Positions 18,419-26,708 of a DNA stretch of 64,000 nt are shown piece after piece. Below the pieces are notes generated by a model. It searched no databases and was not told the DNA's origin. It worked only from the letters and a program-made list of their open reading frames with translations. The position numbers and the translations under genes are program-made. Within the stretch, counting starts at the first letter, position 1. Each line of letters starts with the position of its first letter. This stretch comes from Leptospira sp. (GTDB taxonomy: Bacteria > Spirochaetota > Leptospiria > Leptospirales > Leptospiraceae), in assembly GCA_027533185.1 (NCBI GenBank), contig JAPZTS010000004.1, positions 124,001-188,000 on the forward strand, read 5' to 3'.

Positions 18419-18443
18419 GGGGGAACCTTTTCCCCCGGTTTAT
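18419..18443 (+). terminator. Intrinsic terminator between convergent genes
   Basis: Arms gggggaa (18419-18425) and ttccccc (18430-18436) pair perfectly over 7 bp with a 4-base loop, followed by ggtttatt. It lies between the VOC gene and the convergent membrane protein gene. Confidence 0.75.
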
Positions 18444-18450
18444 TCTAGAA

Positions 18451-19401
18451 TTAATGTTCCTGTTTCTGAAATACTTTCCAATCTAGATAGGCGACTGCGG
18501 CTAGTGTGGTGGTAATTAAAAACTGAGAGAGGTGGACGACTGTAGCATAGACCAAACCTTCTCCCGGGTCACGACCCAATATTAAAAATCCTGAAATCAG
18601 GGCTGCATGAAAGACACCGATACCCGATGGGGCAGATGGAATGGCTACTCCTAGACCTCCTAAGAACATAAAAAGCAAAGTTTCTGGAAATCGAATCGGC
18701 ATCCCTATCAAGACTCCAGCCAGATAGTAAGAGATCGCATAACCAAATACCCAAGTAGGAATAGAGTATAAGACGGGAATCCTCAGTTTATCACCCTTTA
18801 AAAAATTTGAAAATTCGATGAGATGGTGGTCGAATTTTTCTTCGTATAAAGATCTTTTTTTAATAAGGCCAAATAAAAACTGAAAGAAACTACGTAAAGG
18901 CTCAAGTGCATATTTGATGATCCCAAGACCGACAAACATAGATATAATGACAGCCGTGGATACAAATAAAAGACTTAGGTTTTTTGTTTGACCAAGTCCC
19001 ATCGTAAATAAGGCAACTGCACCGAGTAAGACAACCGCCGCTAAATCCATAACTTTTTCGAGGAAAATTCGGGAAAAAAGATGTGTTAGAGGCAATTCGC
19101 TATCTTTTTTATTCATAAGTAGCCGAACTACATCGCCGCCACGGGCTGGAAGAATCATATTCAAACCAACGCCAATCATGGACGTTGTGAGTGACTGACG
19201 AAAACTGATTTTTTTTTCTAGCAAATAATACCAGCGGATGGAGAAGGGTACAAATGCCCAAAGATTGGATAAAAAGAGGAGGGGCAAAATATACCAGTTG
19301 ATCTTTCCATTCAGTCTTTCGAATTCATTTATATTGAAATTTTGAGATAAAAAGTAAACCGCAATCCCAGAAATTAAAACTCCAACAAGCCACTTCTTCA
19401 T
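18451..19401 (-). CDS. Lysylphosphatidylglycerol-synthase-like integral membrane protein (UPF0104, flippase domain only)
   Basis: A 316-residue inner-membrane protein with about eight hydrophobic segments. ARGGDVVRLLMN near residue 87 and FLGGLGVAIPSAPSGIGVFH near residue 247 are the conserved motifs of the LPG_synthase_TM family. It lacks the cytoplasmic aminoacyl-transferase domain of MprF, so it is a stand-alone flippase-like protein whose lipid is unknown. The start is the ATG at 19401. It is the last gene in a tight minus-strand series after the HIT gene (24 bases gap). Confidence 0.85.
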   Translation of the reverse strand: MKKWLVGVLISGIAVYFLSQNFNINEFERLNGKINWYILPLLFLSNLWAFVPFSIRWYYLLEKKISFRQSLTTSMIGVGLNMILPARGGDVVRLLMNKKDSELPLTHLFSRIFLEKVMDLAAVVLLGAVALFTMGLGQTKNLSLLFVSTAVIISMFVGLGIIKYALEPLRSFFQFLFGLIKKRSLYEEKFDHHLIEFSNFLKGDKLRIPVLYSIPTWVFGYAISYYLAGVLIGMPIRFPETLLFMFLGGLGVAIPSAPSGIGVFHAALISGFLILGRDPGEGLVYATVVHLSQFLITTTLAAVAYLDWKVFQKQEH

Positions 19402-19425
19402 TTCATTTTCCTATTTTTTTCTAAT

Positions 19426-19776
19426 TTATCCAGGAGGCCAAGTCAGATTCCGACCACCTAAGAGATGAAAGTGTATATGGTGGACGGTTTGTCCTCCAGA
19501 ATGACCATTGTTGTTTACTATTCTGTAACCCTTTTCAAATACATTCATCCGTTTCGCCATTTCAGGGATAAGGCGGAAAATTTCAGCAATATAATCCATG
19601 TTTGATGCATCGATTTCATTGGTACTCGATATATGGATTTTTGGAATGAGTAGAAGGTGAACAGGAGCTTGAGGTGTGATATCATGAAAGACTAACACTT
19701 TGTCATTCTCAAATTCCTTTTTAGCGGGAATCTCGCCTCTAATGATTTTACAAAACAAACAATCTAATTTATCCAT
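19426..19776 (-). CDS. HIT family nucleotide-binding protein (HINT-like)
   Basis: Started at 19776, giving MDKLDCLFCKIIRGEIPAKK, the standard HINT opening with a Cys-x2-Cys pair; the longer reading runs into the ROK gene. The 116-residue product carries the histidine triad in GGQTVHHIHFHLLGGR near residue 97 (H-x-H-x-H-x-x). Family members hydrolyse nucleoside phosphoramidates such as AMP-lysine. The start overlaps the end of the ROK gene by 8 bases, so they are cotranscribed. The C-terminal LTWPPG is the usual HINT end. Confidence 0.93.
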   Translation of the reverse strand: MDKLDCLFCKIIRGEIPAKKEFENDKVLVFHDITPQAPVHLLLIPKIHISSTNEIDASNMDYIAEIFRLIPEMAKRMNVFEKGYRIVNNNGHSGGQTVHHIHFHLLGGRNLTWPPG

Positions 19777-20689
19777 TTCGAATCCCTCTTTTGGAAAAAA
19801 CAAGGCCAGCCGCGCCAAGTGAACCAGAAAAACCACTTCCTACACCAATTTTCAAACGATCATTTAAAATTGGAAAGATCAAACTGCGAATTCTCGATTC
19901 TAAATCTACACCGAATTTGTTGTAGGAATTGGTAATTCCACCAACAAATACAACCGCTTCTGGATTGAGTAGGTGGATTGCACCACGGACAGCGTGCGCA
20001 AGAGCTAAGGTTCCAAACTTTAAAATTTCAAAAGCGATCGGATCATTTGCATCCAATCTTTCAAAGAATTCCTTAGCATCTTTAAGTTGCGTACCAGTTT
20101 TTTCCAAATAACTACCCTTAAATGCCTCTGTAGAAAAATATGCCTCGACACAGCCTCGTTGTCCGCAACCACAGAGACGCCCATCAAAAACGGCTGTTGT
20201 GTGGCCAATCTCGATTCCATTTCCTAGGTAACCAGAATAGAGTTTGCCCGCTTCTACAAAACCACCTCCGAGTCCCGTTCCAAGAGTCAGTATAAGCAAG
20301 GAAGATGCGGATTGAAAGTTTCCAAAATAAGCTTCGCCTAAGGCTGCACAATTTGCATCATTTTCATAGGAACATGGAATTTTAAATTCTCTTTCCAAAA
20401 AATCTTTGATGGGGACATTGTTTATTCCCTTCATATTGGCGCTTGCGATAAAGATCCCTCTTTCGTTATCTAATGGGCCGGGTGAACCAACTCCGATGCC
20501 CGTGTAAGATTCGTTATTCTCCCAAACGGCAGAGATTGTAGTTTTTAAAGTATTGAGAAAAGAATCATTGTTAAGATTTTTTGGTGTAGGAGAGACTGCC
20601 TTTCGTAGTTCGACTCCCTTTACGTTGTAAACGCCAACTCGAATGCTTCCGCCACCGATATCAACACCGATCGCAAGTCCCTCTTTCAT
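19769..20689 (-). CDS. ROK family sugar kinase (glucokinase-like)
   Basis: A 306-residue ROK protein. The ATP-binding phosphate-1 motif is IGVDIGGGSIRVGVYN at the N-terminus, and LTLGTGLGGGFVEAG lies near residue 135. The ROK signature GHTTAVFDGRLCGCGQRGCV near residue 160 contains the zinc ligands (His and the C-x-C-x4-C cysteines). There is no N-terminal helix-turn-helix, so it is a kinase and not an NagC-type repressor. Glucose, N-acetylglucosamine or another hexose may be the substrate. It overlaps the ABC ATPase gene upstream as ATGA. Confidence 0.9.
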   Translation of the reverse strand: MKEGLAIGVDIGGGSIRVGVYNVKGVELRKAVSPTPKNLNNDSFLNTLKTTISAVWENNESYTGIGVGSPGPLDNERGIFIASANMKGINNVPIKDFLEREFKIPCSYENDANCAALGEAYFGNFQSASSLLILTLGTGLGGGFVEAGKLYSGYLGNGIEIGHTTAVFDGRLCGCGQRGCVEAYFSTEAFKGSYLEKTGTQLKDAKEFFERLDANDPIAFEILKFGTLALAHAVRGAIHLLNPEAVVFVGGITNSYNKFGVDLESRIRSLIFPILNDRLKIGVGSGFSGSLGAAGLVFSKRGIRNG

Positions 20690-21357
20690 TCGCCTTTGAT
20701 TACCTGTTCGAATTGTCCATTTTTCATTTCGTAGACTGTTTGCGCATCGAAGGCAAGTTTCATATCGTGAGTTACCAAAATGATGGAGTGGTTTCTTTTG
20801 TTATATTCGTTTAATAAAAGTTGCACGAGGTAACTATTTTCGGGATCTAGATCTCCAGATGGTTCGTCTGCAAAAAGAATTGCAGGATCGTTGATCAGTG
20901 ACCTTGCAATCGATGCTTTTTGAATCTGCCCACCAGACAATTGCCGAGGCAAAAAGTTTTGAATATTCGTTAGTCGAAGGTGTTCTAGAAGATAATCACA
21001 TTTTCTTTGGTAATCGGCGTTAGAGAATTTTTTTGTAAAGAGTCCTGGAAGAAGTATATTTTCGCGGATGGTCAAATTGGAGACGAGCTCAGAGAATTGA
21101 AAGACTAACCCTAAATCATTCGCTCTCATTTCAGAGAGTTCCCTATGAGACATCTGCGAAAGTTTTACTTGGTCGTAGAGAATATCTCCTTCTGAAGCAG
21201 ACAACATTCCAGTTAGCATAGAGAGAAGAGTTGTTTTTCCACTTCCCGAAGGACCGATGATCGCCACATAGTCACCTTGGTTCACATCGAACGATATGGA
21301 TCTCACTGCTTCCTCGGAGCCGTAACGTTTGGTTAGATTGTGGACACGGAGTAACAC
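20686..21357 (-). CDS. ABC transporter ATP-binding protein (LolD/MacB type)
   Basis: A 223-residue ATPase with Walker A GPSGSGKTTLLSMLTG (about residues 35-50), the Q-loop in GLVFQFSELVSNLTIRENIL, signature LSGGQIQKASIARSL (about 140), and Walker B AILFADEPSGDLDPENS. The Q-F-x-E-L-x-x-x-L-T pattern is typical of the LolD/FtsE/MacB group that powers FtsX-type permeases. It starts on the last base of the small permease gene upstream, which is its probable partner. Confidence 0.93.
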   Translation of the reverse strand: MLLRVHNLTKRYGSEEAVRSISFDVNQGDYVAIIGPSGSGKTTLLSMLTGMLSASEGDILYDQVKLSQMSHRELSEMRANDLGLVFQFSELVSNLTIRENILLPGLFTKKFSNADYQRKCDYLLEHLRLTNIQNFLPRQLSGGQIQKASIARSLINDPAILFADEPSGDLDPENSYLVQLLLNEYNKRNHSIILVTHDMKLAFDAQTVYEMKNGQFEQVIKGE

Positions 21358-21887
21358 TATTTTTGTCTCCGAATGGATTTGTACGGATCTATGAAAGTGC
21401 CAAGCCCGATTGTAGGAAAGCTAACGACAAAGACACCTACCACAAAACAGAATAGGGCTGAGAGTATCGATTTTACTTCTAGGAGCAAAGAGAAACTCGC
21501 AGGAGTGGGCAAACTCAGGTTGAGAATCCAGCCAAGAAGGAATCCTGGTAGAAATAATAAGAGTAAAAGCAAAGAGTGGAGCCAGATGCACCCCAAACGG
21601 TTTCCACCCACAGCCATCATGATACCCAATTCTCCTAAATTGTGCAAACAATGGAAAAAAAAGAGACTGAGTAGCGCAAATGTACTGAGATAAAAAAGAA
21701 ATTGGGGAGATTGGTCAAAGGAAACGATACTAGTAAGAGAAATACCGCCAAATAAGTGAAAATGGATTCGAATCGAGAGGAAAAAAACAAAAAAAAGAAC
21801 TGCTCCTACGAGGCCGTAGGCAAAGGAGAAAAGCCTGTCTCGTGCCAAAATGCGGAAGGCATAGGATATGTAGGTAAGCTGAGTCAC
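21357..21887 (-). CDS. Short FtsX-like ABC permease
   Basis: A 176-residue membrane protein with four hydrophobic segments (about residues 23-43, 65-83, 102-122 and 137-160). The C-terminal FPTIGLGTFIDPYKSIRRQK matches the end of FtsX/MacB permeases (P-x-x-x-x..P-x-x-x-L/I-R). Only about 20 residues separate the first two segments, so the large periplasmic domain of LolC/MacB is missing. It is the first gene of the operon and overlaps the ATPase gene. It is either a minimal permease acting as a homodimer or a reduced form. Confidence 0.7.
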   Translation of the reverse strand: MTQLTYISYAFRILARDRLFSFAYGLVGAVLFFVFFLSIRIHFHLFGGISLTSIVSFDQSPQFLFYLSTFALLSLFFFHCLHNLGELGIMMAVGGNRLGCIWLHSLLLLLLFLPGFLLGWILNLSLPTPASFSLLLEVKSILSALFCFVVGVFVVSFPTIGLGTFIDPYKSIRRQK

Positions 21888-21956
21888 TTTAGGGACAGAT
21901 TACGCAGAATGGCCTTTTTTACCAACTATAAATAGGAATTTAGGAAGTAAGCGAAA

Positions 21957-23504
21957 TTGGTATTTTTTATAATTGTGGGAACTGCCGTAATCCTTCTTGG
22001 GTTTCTCCTCACATTCGTGATAGGGGAAAGAAGGGACGGGTATGCCAAAGCACTGAACCTAGCTACCTTAGGAAATTTTTTAGATGCGAGGGCAATCGTT
22101 CGGGAAAAACTCGAAGAAGACCACCAAAATCCTTACGGGCATTATGTGATGTCAAAAATATATGCAATGGAAAACGATCCATTGAATGAAGCAAAACATC
22201 TTGAAATCATAAAGAAAAACAATCGTTATACGAAAGATATTGACCCAGTAACTATCTCAAACCGCGTCGCAGAAATTTATTATAGCAAAGATTTTTTTGA
22301 AGAGTCATTTTTCCATTACCTAGATACAATTCAATCCGACAGGTCTAATCCAGTTGCCTGTATGCGCCTCGGATTTATGGCTTTGGGGCAGAAGGAATTT
22401 AGAATCGCAGATCATTTTTTTACAAGGATGCCTGAAGAAAAAATAAATTCTTCTGCCTATTTTATAGCAAAAGGTGTCATTTCTGGTGTGACTGGACAAG
22501 GGAAAGAGCGAGAGTATTTTGAAAAAGCATACAAGTTAGAAAAATCACCAGTCTCTGGATTTTTATATGCGGTTTCTTTATCGCGCGAAAACAAACATAA
22601 AGAAGCCGTGCAAATCGCAATAAATATTGCGGAACAAATAGATGATGAATATGTTCGTTATACGGTATTTCAGTTTTTGATGACGGAAGCTATCCTTATG
22701 CAAAACTACCCTGAAGCCTTGAAGTATGGAAGGCTTTGTATGGAAATGAGTAAATTGAATGGATGGCAAAGTGAAGTCATCGAAAGTAATATCCATTTTG
22801 CAATGATATCTGTATATATGGGTAGATGGGAAGATGCATCGGAACCACTGATCGAAGCAGAAGCCGAGAGATTAGATGACCCAGATCTTACAGAACTTGC
22901 CAATCTTAAATACAAATTGGAACGTGGATTGGGTACGGTAGAAACACTCACCCAAGAATATGATCTGACACGAGAGTTGAGCCTTCTATCTGTAAATCTA
23001 TTTCCAAATTCTAGATATTTTGAATTGAGTGGAATGCGATCTTCAAAACCTTTTAATATCAAAGGTTTGGTGGACGAGTCTGGTAAAAAATTAGCTTCCA
23101 AATTGAATATGGTGGGTATTGATAAATTCGAAAAATTCATCTCGCTCACAGGCACAAATTTCAAAAACCAAGCAACCCGTATGGCGTTGAGTCTTGGATT
23201 TCGAGTCACCAAAGAAATACCAAACCCAGAGGGTGATGGAGTCAATTTACTTACTTCCAGTAAGGAAGATGTCAATAAAAGAGCCTTGTTCCGAGTGAGA
23301 AAATGGAAAGATGCTAAGGTTTCGGATGTATTTTTACGCGAGATGGTAAACCAAATGGAAGAGTATGGTGCAACCAAAGGCTTTGTGATTGGAAACTTTG
23401 ATGTTACCGAAGGTGGAAAAAAAATCATCTCAGCGAGCAATGGTGCTTTAGAAATGTTCAATGGAGATACTTTTGAGGATCTACTTGAAAAGACAATGGC
23501 TTAG
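21957..23504 (+). CDS. Membrane-anchored TPR protein with a C-terminal Mrr-nuclease-like domain
   Basis: A 515-residue protein read from TTG at 21957, with agga about 10 bases upstream. A single membrane anchor lies at residues 2-23, then helical TPR-like repeats at about 27-340. Residues 388-512 follow the Mrr_cat restriction-endonuclease pattern: FEKFISLTGTNFKNQATRMA, LGFRVTKEI, PEGDGVNLL with Asp427, LFRVRKWKD with Lys449, then YGATKGFVIGNFDVTEGGKK and a final FNGDTFEDLLEK. In active enzymes the lysine is preceded by Q/E-x; here that place is Val447, so catalysis is doubtful. The anchor would hold the domain on the cytoplasmic side or, if reversed, in the periplasm. The next gene overlaps it by 44 bases. 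Confidence 0.65.
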   Translation: MVFFIIVGTAVILLGFLLTFVIGERRDGYAKALNLATLGNFLDARAIVREKLEEDHQNPYGHYVMSKIYAMENDPLNEAKHLEIIKKNNRYTKDIDPVTISNRVAEIYYSKDFFEESFFHYLDTIQSDRSNPVACMRLGFMALGQKEFRIADHFFTRMPEEKINSSAYFIAKGVISGVTGQGKEREYFEKAYKLEKSPVSGFLYAVSLSRENKHKEAVQIAINIAEQIDDEYVRYTVFQFLMTEAILMQNYPEALKYGRLCMEMSKLNGWQSEVIESNIHFAMISVYMGRWEDASEPLIEAEAERLDDPDLTELANLKYKLERGLGTVETLTQEYDLTRELSLLSVNLFPNSRYFELSGMRSSKPFNIKGLVDESGKKLASKLNMVGIDKFEKFISLTGTNFKNQATRMALSLGFRVTKEIPNPEGDGVNLLTSSKEDVNKRALFRVRKWKDAKVSDVFLREMVNQMEEYGATKGFVIGNFDVTEGGKKIISASNGALEMFNGDTFEDLLEKTMA

Positions 23505-24081
23505 GATTAGTACTTTTGTTTTTGTAGTCGCAGTCATTCTTCTTCCAGGTTGCCAATTCATTGGTATAAATACAGGAGAAGAAGTAGACAAACGATATTT
23601 ATACCTAAACTCAACCTGTCCGTTTCCCTACAAGCGAGGTGTCTTATATGGAAATGATCTACGGCCGACAGAGATTGCACCGATTGAATCTCTTTTGAAT
23701 ATTCTTTTAGCAGATATCTGCGAAGGGAAATTGGTTCGACTCACAGAGATTATCGATCCAATACAAGGATTGTATGTAGACGCAAAAGGTTTTTATGCCT
23801 ATGAGGAAGTCCTCCAGGATCTTGCGAATCCAGAAGGTTATTTCCAAACTTACTATTTTGATCCTCAACTTTTGGCTAAAAGAAAAGGAACTAATAGCTA
23901 TTTGACTGTTCGCCAGAGTTTGGTTTCCGCTGGAGAAATTTATGCAGACTATTATATCTCTTCAAGAGAAGAAGTCGAGGTCCGTTTGCGATTCTCAGAA
24001 AACACCGAGAATGCAGAAAATCTGATCAACTCAAGTTTTTCAAAGAAAAAAGGGAAATGGTATCTACTCCGAATTCTCTAA
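23461..24081 (+). CDS. Lipoprotein of unknown function
   Basis: A 206-residue product from the ATG at 23461; a TTG at 23485 with gagga upstream is an equally good start and gives a normal signal peptide (LKRQWLRISTFVFVVAVILL then PGC). The lipobox LLPGC (cysteine about residue 31) marks a lipoprotein. The mature part resembles a small NTF2-like or SnoaL-type alpha+beta domain: an IESLLNILLADICEGKL helix region and a KKKGKWYLLRIL end. The gene starts inside the TPR/Mrr-like gene, so the two are translationally linked. Confidence 0.65.
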   Translation: MEILLRIYLKRQWLRISTFVFVVAVILLPGCQFIGINTGEEVDKRYLYLNSTCPFPYKRGVLYGNDLRPTEIAPIESLLNILLADICEGKLVRLTEIIDPIQGLYVDAKGFYAYEEVLQDLANPEGYFQTYYFDPQLLAKRKGTNSYLTVRQSLVSAGEIYADYYISSREEVEVRLRFSENTENAENLINSSFSKKKGKWYLLRIL

Positions 24082-24084
24082 GAC

Positions 24085-24687
24085 TTACTGCGGTATACCG
24101 GTAATTACCTGCTTAACAATTTCTGATGCCGTGAGCTCTGGATTGGATTTTTTTGCGGACTGGACGGATCTTTCTGCCGTTTTTTCATCAAACCCAAGTT
24201 GAACAAGTGCAAGAATTGCAAGTCCATCTACTTGGCTACTCATAGGAATTTCCTTGTTTGGATCGCGTAAAAAAGATTCCAACTTTTTTAAATTTTGTTT
24301 CATTTCAAAAAGAATTTTTTCGGAAGTTTTTCCTTTAACTTTTGGAATCTTTTCTAAAGTCTTTTTGTCTTCATTTTTTGTGATTTCGTACAAATCGTCC
24401 GCTTGGAAAAATGACAAAATTTTTAAGGCGGTGAGTTCACCAATTCCATTCAAAGACTTTAGCATTTGAAACAATTCACGATCTTTGTTTGTCGCAAATC
24501 CAAACAGTTTTTGACCTCGATCATTTATAGAGTGAAAGGTATGAATAAAAACTTCTGAACCTACTTTATCTCGAAGCTCCAGGTGTAGAGGAAATGGAAC
24601 AAGAACATCATATCCAATTCCACCCACCTCAAGTAAAATGCGATCCATATCCAATCTTAATAATTTCCCTCGTAAACTAGCAATCAT
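24085..24687 (-). CDS. ruvA: Holliday junction DNA helicase subunit RuvA
   Basis: RuvA binds four-way junctions and loads the RuvB motor. The 200-residue length is standard. The OB fold fills residues 1-62 (MIASLRGKLLRLDMDRILLE), the helix-hairpin-helix pair spans about 70-125 (LKSLNGIGELTALKIL and IPKVKGKTSEKIL), and the C-terminal RuvB-contacting domain ends the protein (LVQLGFDEKTAERSV). No ruvB or ruvC is adjacent. The DUF2225 gene upstream ends on its first base, so they are cotranscribed. Confidence 0.95.
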   Translation of the reverse strand: MIASLRGKLLRLDMDRILLEVGGIGYDVLVPFPLHLELRDKVGSEVFIHTFHSINDRGQKLFGFATNKDRELFQMLKSLNGIGELTALKILSFFQADDLYEITKNEDKKTLEKIPKVKGKTSEKILFEMKQNLKKLESFLRDPNKEIPMSSQVDGLAILALVQLGFDEKTAERSVQSAKKSNPELTASEIVKQVITGIPQ

Positions 24688-25526
24688 TAGCTAAACTTCC
24701 AAATAGTAGGATCATTTCTGTTTTGCCAAAGTTCTTTGGCTTTTGTGGACCATTTTGTCACCTCTGTTTGAGGAGCCTTCGGATTTGTTTTTTGTTCGGC
24801 TGCAACTTCAGCCCTTGTTTTATCCAGGACCTTTATATATTCCGCCGCCTTGGTTTCGTCACCAAGTCTAAGGGATGCAGCCACAATAAGAAAACAGACT
24901 TCAAATTCATATACTTTTTCTGTAAAATCTGATAAGTGGAAAACTTCTTCTAAATCGGCAATTGCTTTGGTGATCAGACTCGGGTCCTCAATATGTTTGT
25001 ACTTCATTTTTAAACAATAGAATCTGAGGTATCTATGTGCACGTTTGATCATGCTGTATTTGATCTTTGCGTGGAGCTCAACCGTTGTTCGATAAATTGC
25101 TAAATTTACACTGAGTAGAACTGCATCTTCCGTCCGTGGGTGGGCAAAATGTTCTTCTAAAACTCCAAAACTTTCAAACTGTGCCTTGATCTTTTTGGAA
25201 TTAGCCTTCCAATAGTTTAATATTCGTTTGTCGGTTTCTGTGTGTCTTTCCGTTCCTGATAAACTATTTACCGAGTTAAAATCCGATTTTGTTGAGCCTG
25301 TATAATAACAAATGGGGCAAACCGTAAATTGAAGTTCATTATAATCGACATATTCGTATTTTGGGTTTTCTTCATATATCGGAACTTGAAATAGGTTGTG
25401 TTGTATCGGTAGGGTTTTTGATTTTAAGGCATAGTTTTTCACTTTGTCGTAATGGCAAACAGGGCACTCGACCTCGGACGGGAGAATAGGGCTAATCACT
25501 CTCTCTGGTATATCTTCCTTACTCAC
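24687..25526 (-). CDS. DUF2225 family protein with zinc-binding cysteines
   Basis: A 279-residue cytoplasmic protein. The N-terminal half carries two C-x2-C pairs, ECPVCHYDKVKNY (about residues 19-31) and FTVCPICYYTG (about 68-78), which should hold a zinc ion; the rest is helical and TPR-like. These are the marks of DUF2225, whose function is unknown. It lies upstream of ruvA and diverges from a hydrolase gene across 97 bases. Confidence 0.85.
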   Translation of the reverse strand: MSKEDIPERVISPILPSEVECPVCHYDKVKNYALKSKTLPIQHNLFQVPIYEENPKYEYVDYNELQFTVCPICYYTGSTKSDFNSVNSLSGTERHTETDKRILNYWKANSKKIKAQFESFGVLEEHFAHPRTEDAVLLSVNLAIYRTTVELHAKIKYSMIKRAHRYLRFYCLKMKYKHIEDPSLITKAIADLEEVFHLSDFTEKVYEFEVCFLIVAASLRLGDETKAAEYIKVLDKTRAEVAAEQKTNPKAPQTEVTKWSTKAKELWQNRNDPTIWKFS

Positions 25527-25623
25527 AAATAAAAACTCCTCAGTTTTACCAAATTTACCAAATTGTCATAATAAGGAATAGAATTCTCTTTTCTGGATTA
25601 ACGTTTTTTTTAAGGTCTACGAT

Positions 25624-26658
25624 ATGAAGAATGTTTTGGAAGCTTCTGAGTTTTTATGGAATCTACAATTGGGGGCGGGTGGACATCCTGTTGAAACTGT
25701 TATACTCGGAATAAAACCAACGTATTCTTTTGATTTGTATAGACCGAAAGGTAAGTCAAAAGGTACAATTCTTACAATCAACGGACTTGCACCTCTTGGT
25801 CCAAAAGACCCTAGGTTTATCAAAGTGAATGAGGCATTTGTAAAACTTGGTTATACAGTTCTCTGTCCATTTCTCGAAGAAATATGTTCCTTTAAAATTT
25901 CAAAAAAAAATATCACTGATATAGTAAACGTGATCGAGTTAACGTTTGAAAACGAAGATTTAAATCTACCTAAAAATATTGGAATATTTGCTCCTTCCTT
26001 TTCTGGAGGACTTTCTTTGATTGCCGCAACCGATCCAAAAGTTTCAAATTCAATCCAGTCTATGTTACTCGTAGGATCTTATAGCAAAGTAGATGAACTA
26101 ATAAGATATCTCTTTGAAACACAAGATACGGACGAATATGGTAGACTGATTTTACTTTGGAACTTTATGTTTTTGGGACTCGGGGAACGACCAAAGTTAA
26201 AGAAGGCACTTGAATTAACAATTTTAGATAATTACTTCAAACGGAAACCAGGCGAATTCGAATCCTACTGGAACGAATTGGATAGTTTAGATCGTGATAT
26301 TTATTTAAAAGTAAAAAATGACCCAAAGTTTCGTATGGATGTTTGGGACAAGGTAGTCCAAAATGGTGGTGGGTTTGTTTCTTTATTACAGGATTTGAAT
26401 GTAACGGGTAAACTTGAACAGCTTTTTTCCCCAGTAGCATTGGTTCACGGAAAAAACGACGATGTTGTGCCCAGTACTCAAAGTAAAACTGTGTACGATG
26501 AGTTAAAGGATAAAAAAATTCCTGCTAAACTCTGTATAACAAACTTACTTGGACATGGAGATACTGGTTTTAGCCTAAAAGCTATTTGGGAAATTTTTCC
26601 GTTAATTGCAACTTTTGCCTTTTTCTTTAAAAATCTGAAAGAAAAAAGTAGATTGTAA
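25624..26658 (+). CDS. Alpha/beta hydrolase
   Basis: A 344-residue protein with the alpha/beta hydrolase fold. The oxyanion/strand region is TILTINGLAPLGPKDPR near residue 48; the nucleophile elbow is APSFSGGLSLIAA near residue 124, with S-x-S-x-G in place of G-x-S-x-G. The acid is in LVHGKNDDVVPS near residue 276 and the histidine in LLGHGDTGF near residue 308. An extra helical cap lies between. No signal peptide is seen. It could be an esterase or lipase; it opens a series with a CNB-patatin, NlpC/P60 and a patatin gene. Confidence 0.82.
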   Translation: MKNVLEASEFLWNLQLGAGGHPVETVILGIKPTYSFDLYRPKGKSKGTILTINGLAPLGPKDPRFIKVNEAFVKLGYTVLCPFLEEICSFKISKKNITDIVNVIELTFENEDLNLPKNIGIFAPSFSGGLSLIAATDPKVSNSIQSMLLVGSYSKVDELIRYLFETQDTDEYGRLILLWNFMFLGLGERPKLKKALELTILDNYFKRKPGEFESYWNELDSLDRDIYLKVKNDPKFRMDVWDKVVQNGGGFVSLLQDLNVTGKLEQLFSPVALVHGKNDDVVPSTQSKTVYDELKDKKIPAKLCITNLLGHGDTGFSLKAIWEIFPLIATFAFFFKNLKEKSRL

Positions 26659-26708
26659 AATCTAAGTTATCCAGTATATTTTCCATCCAATCCCGTCCTG
26701 AGGTAGAT

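Noticed and set aside
22706..23461. 251-codon minus-strand open frame inside the TPR/Mrr-like gene
   Set aside because: It is antisense to a gene with clear domains, has no ribosome site, and its translation shows no recognisable motif.
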